A DNA stretch of 20,111 nucleotides from CAYVBE01 sp964448935. GTDB lineage: Bacteria > Planctomycetota > Brocadiia > SM23-32. The position numbers and the translations under genes are program-made. Numbering within the stretch: the first letter of the stretch is position 1; each line of letters starts with the position of its first letter. Positions 1 to 6,791 of this stretch are shown here, one piece after another. The notes beneath the pieces were generated by a model. The model saw only the letters and a program-made list of their open reading frames with translations, made no database searches and had not been told where the DNA came from. The stretch is from contig CAYVBE010000060.1 of the NCBI GenBank assembly GCA_964448935.1, positions 1 to 20,111 of the forward strand. Reading direction: 5' to 3'.

Positions 1-42
1 CACTGAGCGCCGGCGGGCCGGGCTATCGGCTGGAGGCGGAAC

Positions 43-70
43 GGCCGCAGCCGAGGGCGGCTGCGCCACA
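43..70. repeat. Possible REP-like dispersed repeat arm
   Basis: Positions 46-52 and 59-65 form a 7-bp inverted repeat (CGCAGCC / GGCTGCG) with a 6-nt loop. Read in one plus frame the stretch gives AEGGCAT and on the minus strand AQPPSA. I recall these peptide strings from spurious short ORFs in genomes of Planctomycetota and relatives, where they come from a dispersed palindromic element. That recollection is not checked. I see only this one copy in the window, and the partner arm would lie beyond the left edge. Confidence 0.3.
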
Positions 71-220
71 CGCGAACCGTGCGAGAGCATCAGCCGTGTG
101 TCCGTGTTTCAGGCAGACGGACAGGCCGAGGGACGGACGTTCCGGCAGACGCAGACGCACCAGAGCTGCCGTTAAGCCGTTGCCGTTCCTATCGCCGACC
201 GCCTATAGCCTGAACCCCGC

Positions 221-258
221 CGTTCTTCGGGACGGGCTCTGTCGCGTCCCGAAGAACG
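221..258 (-). terminator. Strong hairpin after the oxidoreductase gene (factor-dependent or U-less terminator)
   Basis: A perfect 14-bp inverted repeat (221-234 and 245-258, arm CGTTCTTCGGGACG) surrounds a 10-nt loop and begins 4 bases after the stop codon of the minus-strand oxidoreductase gene. The position suggests transcript end formation or 3' end protection. No T-run follows on the minus strand, so it is not a canonical intrinsic terminator. Confidence 0.5.
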
Positions 259-262
259 CACG

Positions 263-1279
263 CTACAACTCGACGGGTCGGCCCTCGCGGGCGGAGCGTT
301 CTATGGCCAGGACGGCCTCGGTTACCCGGCGGCCGTCTTCGTAGCCGACCAGCGGCTCTTCCCGACGCAGCAGGCAGTCCACGAAGTGGTGAATGCTGTC
401 CACGGTGAAGCCCCTCGTGCGGCCGTGGACGTCCACGCCGGCGTAGCTGTCCACCGTGCGCGCGCCGCCGGCGCCCAGCCTGAGCAGGCGCTCCGGAGTG
501 GGATCGAAGTGGAACGTCTCCTTCTCGCCCACCACCTCCAGCTTGAAGTCCACCACAGACGGGCTGGACTCGGGCAGTATCCAGCAGTTCTCGATCACCG
601 CTTTCGCGCCGCCGGCAAACTCGACCGTGGTCAGGTAGTAATCCGGCGTGTCTATGCCGCGGTCGCCCAGCACGCGCGAGCCGCTGACTGAATAGACCTG
701 CGCCGGCTCGTCGCCCAGTATCCAGCGGAGGGTGTCCAGGCAGTGGCTGCAGAGGAACCAGAGGATGCTCGACCGGCCGGCCCAGGAGAGCATCTCGGTG
801 GGGACGAAGATGGTGTCCGACAGGCGGTGGTAGGCCATCTCAACCCGCCCCAGGTCGCCCGCCTCGACGGCCTTCTTGATCTCGGAGACGCCGGGGTTCC
901 AGCGGTTGTGGAAGTCCACCATGAAGGGCACCGGCCGCGCCCGGAGCGCCTCGCCGATGCGGTCGCAGTCGGCCAGGGTGGTGGCCAGCGGCTTCTCGAC
1001 CAGGACAGCCTTCCCGGCGCCGATCGCGTCCACGACGATGTCGGTATGCGCGAAATCCGGGGTGGCGACGGATATCGCGTCCAGGTCCTCGATTGCCAGA
1101 AGATCGTGATAATCTGTGAAGCGCTCCCGCACGCCATACCGCTCCCCGACGGCGTGCAGGCGCTGCTCATCCAGGTCGCAGACGCCCACGATCTCCGCCG
1201 ACGGATGGTTGCGATACGCCTTGAGATGCGTCTCCCCGAACGTGCCGACACCGACGACGCCGAACCGCAGGTTGTTCAT
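263..1279 (-). CDS. Gfo/Idh/MocA family NAD(P)-dependent oxidoreductase
   Basis: This 338-residue protein has the family's two-domain layout. An N-terminal Rossmann fold (about 1-120) carries the dinucleotide loop G10-x-G12-x-x-G15 and the EKP motif at 95-97, whose Lys96 is the usual catalytic lysine. A C-terminal alpha/beta dimerisation and substrate domain follows; it includes SHCLDTLRW (178-186), where His179 and Asp182 match the conserved His/Asp of the family. Members oxidise or reduce sugars, inositols and related polyols in the cytoplasm; the substrate cannot be told here. The start is the ATG at 1279, preceded by a weak GGGGA. It lies 94 bases after the zinc-ribbon gene on the same strand and is probably the last gene of that unit, ending at a strong hairpin. 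Confidence 0.93.
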   Translation of the reverse strand: MNNLRFGVVGVGTFGETHLKAYRNHPSAEIVGVCDLDEQRLHAVGERYGVRERFTDYHDLLAIEDLDAISVATPDFAHTDIVVDAIGAGKAVLVEKPLATTLADCDRIGEALRARPVPFMVDFHNRWNPGVSEIKKAVEAGDLGRVEMAYHRLSDTIFVPTEMLSWAGRSSILWFLCSHCLDTLRWILGDEPAQVYSVSGSRVLGDRGIDTPDYYLTTVEFAGGAKAVIENCWILPESSPSVVDFKLEVVGEKETFHFDPTPERLLRLGAGGARTVDSYAGVDVHGRTRGFTVDSIHHFVDCLLRREEPLVGYEDGRRVTEAVLAIERSAREGRPVEL

Positions 1280-1373
1280 CCGCGAATCCCCGACGAGTGA
1301 GCGATCATGCTTTGCAGGTCCAGACTATAGCGGACGAGAGGCGGGAATGCATTCGGATCGGGCGCACGTCTTC

Positions 1374-1592
1374 CTATAGCGCCTTTATGTCCTCGACGGA
1401 CAGCCGCTTGTGAATCCAGCGGAACTTGCGGCGGATGCCGGCGTACATCTCCCGTATCTCGTCTTCCTGCCCCGTGTAGCTGCATTTGATGCAGTAGTAC
1501 TTCTCCCCGTCGTGGTAGAGGACGACATCAATGTCGCGCGACAGGCAGACCGGGCAACGCAGGCTTACTCGGCTTTGCTGAGACATAAGCAT
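1374..1592 (-). CDS. Small four-cysteine zinc-ribbon protein, function unknown
   Basis: The likely product is 72 residues long. It has CPVC at 13-16 and CIKC at 34-37, a typical zinc-ribbon with an 18-residue spacer rich in beta-strand residues, followed by a basic, probably helical tail (about 44-72). I chose the ATG at 1592 because GGGAG lies 9 bases upstream; the ATG at 1586 is the alternative. The first 28 bases overlap the 3' end of the 584-codon gene, so translation is probably coupled. Ribbons of this type occur in nucleic-acid-binding and metal-storage proteins as well as in subunits of larger enzymes. I do not recognise the family, and an upstream extension to 1706 would run inside the preceding gene. 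Confidence 0.7.
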   Translation of the reverse strand: MLMSQQSRVSLRCPVCLSRDIDVVLYHDGEKYYCIKCSYTGQEDEIREMYAGIRRKFRWIHKRLSVEDIKAL

Positions 1593-3319
1593 GAGGTGAA
1601 GCTCCCTCCGGCTTTCAGGGTGGTTTCCAGGGTCAGGGTGAAGTAGGGGCTGAACAGGAACCCCTCGATTGCCGTGCCGGATTCGGCCCGACCGGCCACC
1701 GGGCACAGCTCGACCGCGCAGTTGATCTGGGGGATGACGGCACGGACTGCCGTCGCATTGCTCGTCGCGATCGTGCGGCTTTCGTAGGCGTAATCTATGG
1801 CCTCCGCCTCGTCGCCTTCGACGGCCAGCGTGACTCCGTGCAGGTCCTCGGGGTATTCGGTAGTGCCGTAGCAGGCCTTGAAGTACTCGCAGATGTGCAA
1901 CTCGGCCCGAGGGTCCGAGAGTTCGGTCAGCTTCCGTTCGATGAGGATGCGTCCATCTCCCGGGAAGTGATAGGTCGTCTCGATGGACGCCGTCAGGCCG
2001 TCACTGAAGCGCAATTGTGCCGGCGTCAGCGGAACATGAACGCCATCCTCGTCCTGCACGACGCCGGTGCACTTCGTCGGGCACGCGCAGAGGTCCGCGG
2101 TCTCGCCGTCGTGGGTGACGGACAGTGTCGTGCGAGTGCCGTCGAACGAGTGGTTGGCCGCGCCGCTGCGATACTGGGACTGGATCAGGTAGGGGTAAGA
2201 GCCGTCGTAAAGCGCGGGTGAATCCGGCCCGGTTCTTCCATCACACTCGGCGGCATAGGGTCGGAGGTCGCCGATGGAGCCGCCCTGGTTGGTGTCTATC
2301 AGCACGCGCATGTCGGGGTCCAGATACCAGACGTAGTGTTTGCCGGACCCGTAGAGTATCTCCCTGGCGTGGAAAACTTCGCGATGGCCCGGAGGCCGGT
2401 TCGCTCTGTACCACGCGCCGAACTCGCGCATGGTCATGTCCTCCAGTTCGCCCCGGTCACGCAGGTCGGCCAGGTACTCCAACAGCTCTCTGTAGAGCTT
2501 CTGGGAGACCTCCACCGGGTCTTCGATGTTCATGTTGTGGGTCAGCCAGTTGGGGCCGACGAAGACGTTGTAGTAGGAGTAGCCGTCGTTCAGGTCCTCC
2601 TGGGCGCGGTAGAGGTCCACCAGGTTGAAGTCGTAGGGGTGGGTCTCGCCGTCGTTGCCGAGCCCGCGTTGAACGTTTGCGGGATGGCTGGCCCAGAAGT
2701 CGTTCCGGCTCTCGTAGGACAGGGAGGGGTCCCGGCTCAGGTGGCAGACGCCCACGATGCCCGCAGCGTCTTCCTGATCGCGCGCCGGGCGCAGAGTATT
2801 GCCCTTCGCCGGATACCACGCCGACCAGGGGCCGCCCTCGTTGAACAGGTACCACGAATTGTTGCAGCCGTGGAAGTTCTTGACGCCTTCCTCAAAACAG
2901 GCGCAGACGGCGATCTCAAGCGTCGGGCACGCGTCGGTCAGCACTTCCATGGTGGAGGCGTCCACGAAGTAAGCCGCTGCGGAGACCGGAGCGCGGCCGA
3001 AACACTCCCGGAAGCGCTCGAGCGCCATCCGGATGATCTTCTCCTTCTTCTCCCGCGAGTAGAGCCAGATGGAGTTCATCGTGCAGTGGAACTCCTCCCG
3101 GAACGCCTCGCAGTTCAGCTCGCTCAGGAACAGGCCTATCTCGTCGCCGTGCTCCTCGTGGTAGCGCTTGATGTCCTCGACCATGTGCTCCTGTTCCATG
3201 GCCGGCAGGCTGACGAGGATGGTCGCTTTCAGGCCCAGTTCGTGAGCCATGTCCTGCTGGAGTTTGAAGAACTCGTAGTAGTTGCCCATCTTGGGACGGT
3301 GCAGAAGGTTGAGGTACAC
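1565..3319 (-). CDS. Uncharacterised 584-residue protein, possible polysaccharide-deacetylase-like barrel
   Basis: I chose the GTG at 3319 because GGAGG lies 9 bases upstream; the frame stays open to 3499 but that extension is Arg/Pro-rich and has no ribosome site. The N-terminal 250 residues alternate strands and helices and contain LGLKATILVS followed by HGDEIGLFLSE, an arrangement like that of NodB-type or GH57-like (beta/alpha) barrels, in which a helper helix precedes an H-E-I-G-L strand. The usual HxxxH metal motif is not evident. The C-terminal part (about 330-584) looks beta-rich, with repeated Trp/Tyr segments and many Cys. There is no signal peptide, so it is probably cytoplasmic. 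Its start region faces the aldo/keto reductase gene, which suggests shared control. Function is unknown; a resemblance to DUF3863/DUF3864 proteins is only a guess from memory. Confidence 0.8.
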   Translation of the reverse strand: MYLNLLHRPKMGNYYEFFKLQQDMAHELGLKATILVSLPAMEQEHMVEDIKRYHEEHGDEIGLFLSELNCEAFREEFHCTMNSIWLYSREKKEKIIRMALERFRECFGRAPVSAAAYFVDASTMEVLTDACPTLEIAVCACFEEGVKNFHGCNNSWYLFNEGGPWSAWYPAKGNTLRPARDQEDAAGIVGVCHLSRDPSLSYESRNDFWASHPANVQRGLGNDGETHPYDFNLVDLYRAQEDLNDGYSYYNVFVGPNWLTHNMNIEDPVEVSQKLYRELLEYLADLRDRGELEDMTMREFGAWYRANRPPGHREVFHAREILYGSGKHYVWYLDPDMRVLIDTNQGGSIGDLRPYAAECDGRTGPDSPALYDGSYPYLIQSQYRSGAANHSFDGTRTTLSVTHDGETADLCACPTKCTGVVQDEDGVHVPLTPAQLRFSDGLTASIETTYHFPGDGRILIERKLTELSDPRAELHICEYFKACYGTTEYPEDLHGVTLAVEGDEAEAIDYAYESRTIATSNATAVRAVIPQINCAVELCPVAGRAESGTAIEGFLFSPYFTLTLETTLKAGGSFTSCLCLSKAE

Positions 3320-3517
3320 GGTCCGGGTCCTCCGTGAGCGTCGTGTGGAACGGCCCCATCGGCCGAGCCGCAGGATAACTGCTCTCGCCCGCGCGGGCAA
3401 GCGCACCGGGAGGCAGAACGTCTGATTCGGTTTCCCAGAACCCGCCGGTGGTGTAGAGTGGGGTATCTGTCCGGAAGTTTGAATCGCCGGACAGGTCATC
3501 TGGGGAGGTGCAGCGAT
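3320..3517. promoter_or_regulatory. Divergent intergenic region with weak promoter candidates
   Basis: This 198-base gap separates two divergent units. On the minus strand, TTGCCC and TATCCT with a 17-base spacer (about 3363-3402) form a moderate sigma70-like promoter. The -35 overlaps a 12-base palindrome, GCCCGCGCGGGC. On the plus strand, TAGAGT near 3454-3459 is a possible -10 with a poor -35. The start sites are not certain. Confidence 0.3.
3467..3494. promoter_or_regulatory. Candidate operator dyad between divergent units
   Basis: A perfect 8-bp inverted repeat (CTGTCCGG at 3467-3474 and CCGGACAG at 3487-3494) with a 12-base spacer lies between the divergent starts at 3319 and 3518. Size and position fit a binding site for a dimeric repressor serving both units. 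A stem in the 5' leader of the plus-strand mRNA is the alternative. I see no regulator gene in this part of the window. Confidence 0.4.
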
Positions 3518-4384
3518 ATGCCGACGGCAGACCGTACGAGCGAGGGGAAGCTACCGACACGACCGCTCGGTCGGACGGGGTTCCGGCCAACAATGCTGGC
3601 TCTGGGCGGCGTCAAATACAACAAGCGGAGCGACGCGCACGCCGCGGAGGTGGTGCATCGCGCCCTCGACCTGGGGATCAACTACATTGACACGGCTCAC
3701 ACGTATGAGGGCAGCGAACGCAAGATCGGCCTGGTCATGGCGGAGCGGCGCGACGAGGTGTTCCTGGCCACAAAAAGCCTGAAACGCGATCGGGACGGGA
3801 TGGCCGCCGAGATCGAGCAGAGCCTTGAACGCCTGCAGACGGACAGGCTGGATTGCGTTCAGATACATGACCTGGCGAATGAAGAACAGCTCGGCCAGGT
3901 CACGGGCAAGGACGGCGCCCTGAGGGCTATCGAGGAGTTCCGCGAGAACGGCGCCGTGCGGTTCGTGGGCGTTACCGGTCACCGGAATCCGCAGATACTG
4001 GTCAAGGCGCTGGAGGTCTACCCTTTCGATATCCTGCTGGTGGCCCTCGGCGCGATGCAGGCGGCGGTGCGGCCTTTCTACCAGCACGTGGTTCCCGTGG
4101 CGCGGGAGAAGGGAGTTGGCGTCGTCGGAATGAAGGTGATGGCTCACGGCTGGTTCGGCGAAGTGGGGCTGGCCGAAGATGCGCTGCGCTTTGTCCTGGG
4201 ACTGCCCGACGTGACCACGGCGCTGGTGGGCGTTGACGACGTTGCCCAGCTCGAGGCAAACGCCCGTGTGGCTCGTGAAGGGAATCCACTGACCGATGGG
4301 GAAAAGCGTGACCTGTTGGCCAGGGTCAGGCGTCTCTACCAGGAACAGCCGGACAAGGCGTGGTTCATCTATCCGGAGACTTGA
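3518..4384 (+). CDS. Aldo/keto reductase with intact catalytic tetrad
   Basis: This 288-residue protein is an NADPH-dependent (beta/alpha)8-barrel oxidoreductase. All four catalytic residues are visible: Asp58 and Tyr63 in YIDTAHTYE, Lys86 in LATKSLK and His117 in VQIHDLA. The N-terminal PLGRTGF motif is typical of the YajO/Tas-like bacterial branch. The start at 3518 is supported by GGGGAGG 9 bases upstream; the longer frame from 3458 is rejected because it would cross the dyad. It is the first gene of a plus-strand unit, followed 57 bases later by the transglutaminase-like gene. The neighbours suggest an aldehyde or keto-sugar substrate, but the sequence does not identify it. Confidence 0.92.
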   Translation: MPTADRTSEGKLPTRPLGRTGFRPTMLALGGVKYNKRSDAHAAEVVHRALDLGINYIDTAHTYEGSERKIGLVMAERRDEVFLATKSLKRDRDGMAAEIEQSLERLQTDRLDCVQIHDLANEEQLGQVTGKDGALRAIEEFRENGAVRFVGVTGHRNPQILVKALEVYPFDILLVALGAMQAAVRPFYQHVVPVAREKGVGVVGMKVMAHGWFGEVGLAEDALRFVLGLPDVTTALVGVDDVAQLEANARVAREGNPLTDGEKRDLLARVRRLYQEQPDKAWFIYPET

Positions 4385-4441
4385 GCATGTGTGCTGAATG
4401 AGAGTGGCCAGGCTCAGACGATTCGGCGAAGGAGAGCCCTT

Positions 4442-5845
4442 GTGAACGGATGGCGCGAGGAAGGTCGGGTTGTGGAGGCGGCGGACAGGCAGTTCCGCCC
4501 GCTGGTGCAGTACATGGGCAGCCCCTTCGGGATGCAGGCGTTCGACATCGCTGCCGAGGTGCGCGTGGAGCACGACCACCTGGACGATCGAGCAGCCGGG
4601 GGCGGACCGGGACTGTTGGTGGATCGGCACGTGGACCCCGACACGGGACTGCCGCCTGGGTGCTTCGTTGCCCGTGAGACGCCGGGGGAAGACATCCGGC
4701 GAGACGCACCATATCTGTCGCTGGCCGTGCGGCCGGAAGACCCCGCCGGCAGGCCCCACGGCGGCGAACTGTACGATCCGGATGCTTGCGAGACGCCCCA
4801 TGCACGCGAGTGGGATTTCCTTTGCGAACATGCCGCCGCGGCGCTGGAGGAGTTCGGTGTGGGATCCGGTGCAGACGATGCCGACAAGGCCTACGCCTTT
4901 GCGGGATACGCCATGAACTTCAAGAAACCGCCCACCTACGGCTCTTTCCACCCCGTGGATGTGCTGCTGCACAGCAGTTACTGCACGGGGGCAGCGAACG
5001 TCCTATCGGCGCTGGCCTCCGTCGAGGGCATTCCCAACCGTCAATGCTGCATCTCGAACCACACGATGACAGAGCTGTTTCTGGAGGGACGCTGGCATTT
5101 TGCGGACAACCATGCCGATGGCGCGCGCCTGCTCCCCGGCTCCGATTACGTGGACGTCACGCTCCACGCGGATCGCTACGACAAGTTCAGTGAAAAACAG
5201 CGCAACTACCTGATCCACCGCCGGACCTGGGCGCGGAGCCCGTGGCACTACAGCGGCATGCTGCGCTGGCACTGGGCCTGGGGTGCGGGAGCCGGGCGGG
5301 GCGTCCGCACCAGCGTGATGGACGGCTACGGCGTGGGCGTGCCGTGCGACCCGCGGCACGCGGGGGCCCTGTATCCGGAGCGGGAAAGCTACCCGTTCCC
5401 GTGTTGGGACGGCAGGCCGGAACTGACGCTCACGGCAAAGGGAAGCTGGTTGCGCGTTGACCTTGCGGTCCCGCCGGGACAGGCGGTCTTGAAGGAGTTC
5501 TACGTCGGAAAGTGTGCGGACAACCCCGTCGTGGGCGCGTGCATCGAGTGGTGGCTCCGGCCGGAGGGGGACCTCCAGAACACCGTTCTGCTTCTGGACG
5601 GCCGGCAGGTGCAGCCGGACGGGGTATCGGATGGCACGGGGATGGCCCGCAAGGTGTGTTTTGAGTTGCCGGTGAGCCCGTTCGAGGAGCCCGGCCGGCA
5701 TTCGGCCGTTCTCCTGAACAGTTCGGACGATGAACTTCGTGTTATCGCCTACCCGACCCCTGTGGTAAAGCCACCGGCCATCGCCACGAAGGACGGCCTG
5801 CGAATCCGCCCCCAAGCACTCACCCGGGAACCGGTGGTGGTTTGA
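4442..5845 (+). CDS. Transglutaminase-like (papain-fold) protein
   Basis: The 467-residue product has a transglutaminase-like core: Cys181 in SSYCTGAANVLSAL at a helix start, His207 in SNHTMTEL and Asp222 in WHFADNHAD. The Cys-His-Asp order and spacing (26 and 15 residues) and the Trp before Asp match the bacterial transglut_core family, whose members hydrolyse or transfer amide bonds. The C-terminal 170 residues are rich in beta strands and Trp. No signal peptide is seen, so a cytoplasmic location is likely. The GTG at 4442 is preferred because AAGGAG lies 7 bases upstream; an earlier GTG at 4391 has no ribosome site. It sits between two reductase genes, 57 bases after the first and 30 before the second. 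The substrate is unknown. Confidence 0.8.
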   Translation: MNGWREEGRVVEAADRQFRPLVQYMGSPFGMQAFDIAAEVRVEHDHLDDRAAGGGPGLLVDRHVDPDTGLPPGCFVARETPGEDIRRDAPYLSLAVRPEDPAGRPHGGELYDPDACETPHAREWDFLCEHAAAALEEFGVGSGADDADKAYAFAGYAMNFKKPPTYGSFHPVDVLLHSSYCTGAANVLSALASVEGIPNRQCCISNHTMTELFLEGRWHFADNHADGARLLPGSDYVDVTLHADRYDKFSEKQRNYLIHRRTWARSPWHYSGMLRWHWAWGAGAGRGVRTSVMDGYGVGVPCDPRHAGALYPERESYPFPCWDGRPELTLTAKGSWLRVDLAVPPGQAVLKEFYVGKCADNPVVGACIEWWLRPEGDLQNTVLLLDGRQVQPDGVSDGTGMARKVCFELPVSPFEEPGRHSAVLLNSSDDELRVIAYPTPVVKPPAIATKDGLRIRPQALTREPVVV

Positions 5846-5875
5846 GTCGCTACCGGTAAGCAAAGAAAGGAAACC

Positions 5876-6745
5876 ATGAGCTACCGACGAATTTTGACGG
5901 AGATATCCCCGTTCACGTTCGGGACCACGAAGGTTTACAATGCGTCTGACCCGCAGCACATCAAGGTGGTGCGGGCTGCAATGGACGCCGGCGTGTGGTT
6001 CCACACATCGCCGACTTACGGCAAAGGGGAGAAGAGGGTGTACGAAGTCCTCCGGAGGGCTTTTGCCGAAGCCCCGGACAGGATGCCGCGGTGCATTGTG
6101 AAGATTGACCCGCACAGGCCCGACACGCTCCGCGGGACGGTTGAGGGGGCTCTCAGCGGCACGGGCATCGAGCGGGTGGACATCGCTCAGATCATCACCT
6201 ACATGCAGCCCCACTCGCAGAAAGACCTGCAGCCGGGCCGTGCCATCTACGAGACGATGTGCGCGCTGCAGGACGAGGGCAAGGTGGGCAGCTACGTGCT
6301 GGAACTGAACACCGAGATCACGGAAGACCATTTCGAGATCGTGCGCCGGGAGATGTACGACGGCTACATCTTCTACTACAACGTGGTGCAACGCGGCATG
6401 AAGAATAACTCGCTCTACGACCTGTTGCTGGAAAAGGGCGCGCCGCTGCTCTCGCTGCGGACCATGGGAGGCGGCCCTGGCGACATGGGGGGAACGCCCA
6501 CGGGCGAGGAAGAACCCACCGCGCGTTTGCTCCAAGACCTCTGCCGGCGCGCAGGATGCAAAAGCGAAGCCGAATTCCGCATTCGGTTCCCGCTCAGCAA
6601 CCCGGCGATGATTACGACGATCGGCGCGACCTGCGACATCACCCATCTGCAGATGCTGATCGAGTACGCGAATCCACGGCAGAAATTGCCCCGCGAGGTC
6701 TTCGGAGATATCGAGTCCCTGCACCGCCGATGGTACTCGGGATGA
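5876..6745 (+). CDS. Aldo/keto-reductase-fold protein with altered catalytic residues
   Basis: The 289-residue protein aligns along its whole length with aldo/keto reductases and with the opposing gene at 6792-7691. The usual catalytic Asp is replaced by His43 (GVWFHTSPTYG), and the catalytic His by Ile107 (DIAQIITYM), while Tyr48 and Lys76 (CIVKID) are kept. Later conserved blocks are YIFYYNVVQRG, the Gly-rich LRTMGGG and TTIGATCDITHLQ, the last matching the cofactor-phosphate region of the family. It may therefore be a redox enzyme with changed chemistry or a non-reductase using the barrel. An AAAGGAAA sequence just before the ATG is the ribosome site. It is the last gene of the plus-strand unit beginning at 3518. 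Confidence 0.88.
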   Translation: MSYRRILTEISPFTFGTTKVYNASDPQHIKVVRAAMDAGVWFHTSPTYGKGEKRVYEVLRRAFAEAPDRMPRCIVKIDPHRPDTLRGTVEGALSGTGIERVDIAQIITYMQPHSQKDLQPGRAIYETMCALQDEGKVGSYVLELNTEITEDHFEIVRREMYDGYIFYYNVVQRGMKNNSLYDLLLEKGAPLLSLRTMGGGPGDMGGTPTGEEEPTARLLQDLCRRAGCKSEAEFRIRFPLSNPAMITTIGATCDITHLQMLIEYANPRQKLPREVFGDIESLHRRWYSG

Positions 6746-6747
6746 AT

Positions 6748-6786
6748 GCCCCGCCGGTGCAAGGGTCGGCCGGGGGCACGCGGGGC
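6748..6786. terminator. GC-rich hairpin between convergent genes
   Basis: GCCCCGC (6748-6754) pairs with GCGGGGC (6780-6786), and the inner GTGC (6757-6760) pairs with GCAC (6776-6779), leaving a 2-base bulge. The hairpin fills the 46-base gap between two convergent stop codons, as expected of a bidirectional terminator. Neither side has a clear T-run, so termination strength is doubtful. Confidence 0.45.
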
Positions 6787-6791
6787 GGATC

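Larger units (their letters stand above)
1..262. other. Left-edge region without a supported gene
   Basis: Apart from the short palindrome near 46-65 and the long hairpin at 221-258, I see nothing functional here. A plus-strand gene entering from the left could end at the TGA at 4-6, but too little is present to tell. Open frames across 96-344 are rich in Arg and Pro, lack a ribosome binding site and run into the antisense of the oxidoreductase gene, so they are not credible proteins. Confidence 0.5.

Noticed and set aside
96..344. 82-codon plus-strand ORF near the left edge
   Set aside because: There is no ribosome site, the composition is very Arg-rich, it spans the terminator-like hairpin and it enters the oxidoreductase gene in antisense.
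3320..3499. N-terminal extension of the 584-residue protein up to 3499
   Set aside because: The extension is Arg/Pro-rich, crosses the intergenic dyad and has no ribosome site, while the GTG at 3319 has GGAGG at 9 bases.
3551..4972. 473-codon minus-strand open frame opposite the aldo/keto reductase
   Set aside because: It shows no motifs and is explained as the antisense of two real genes.
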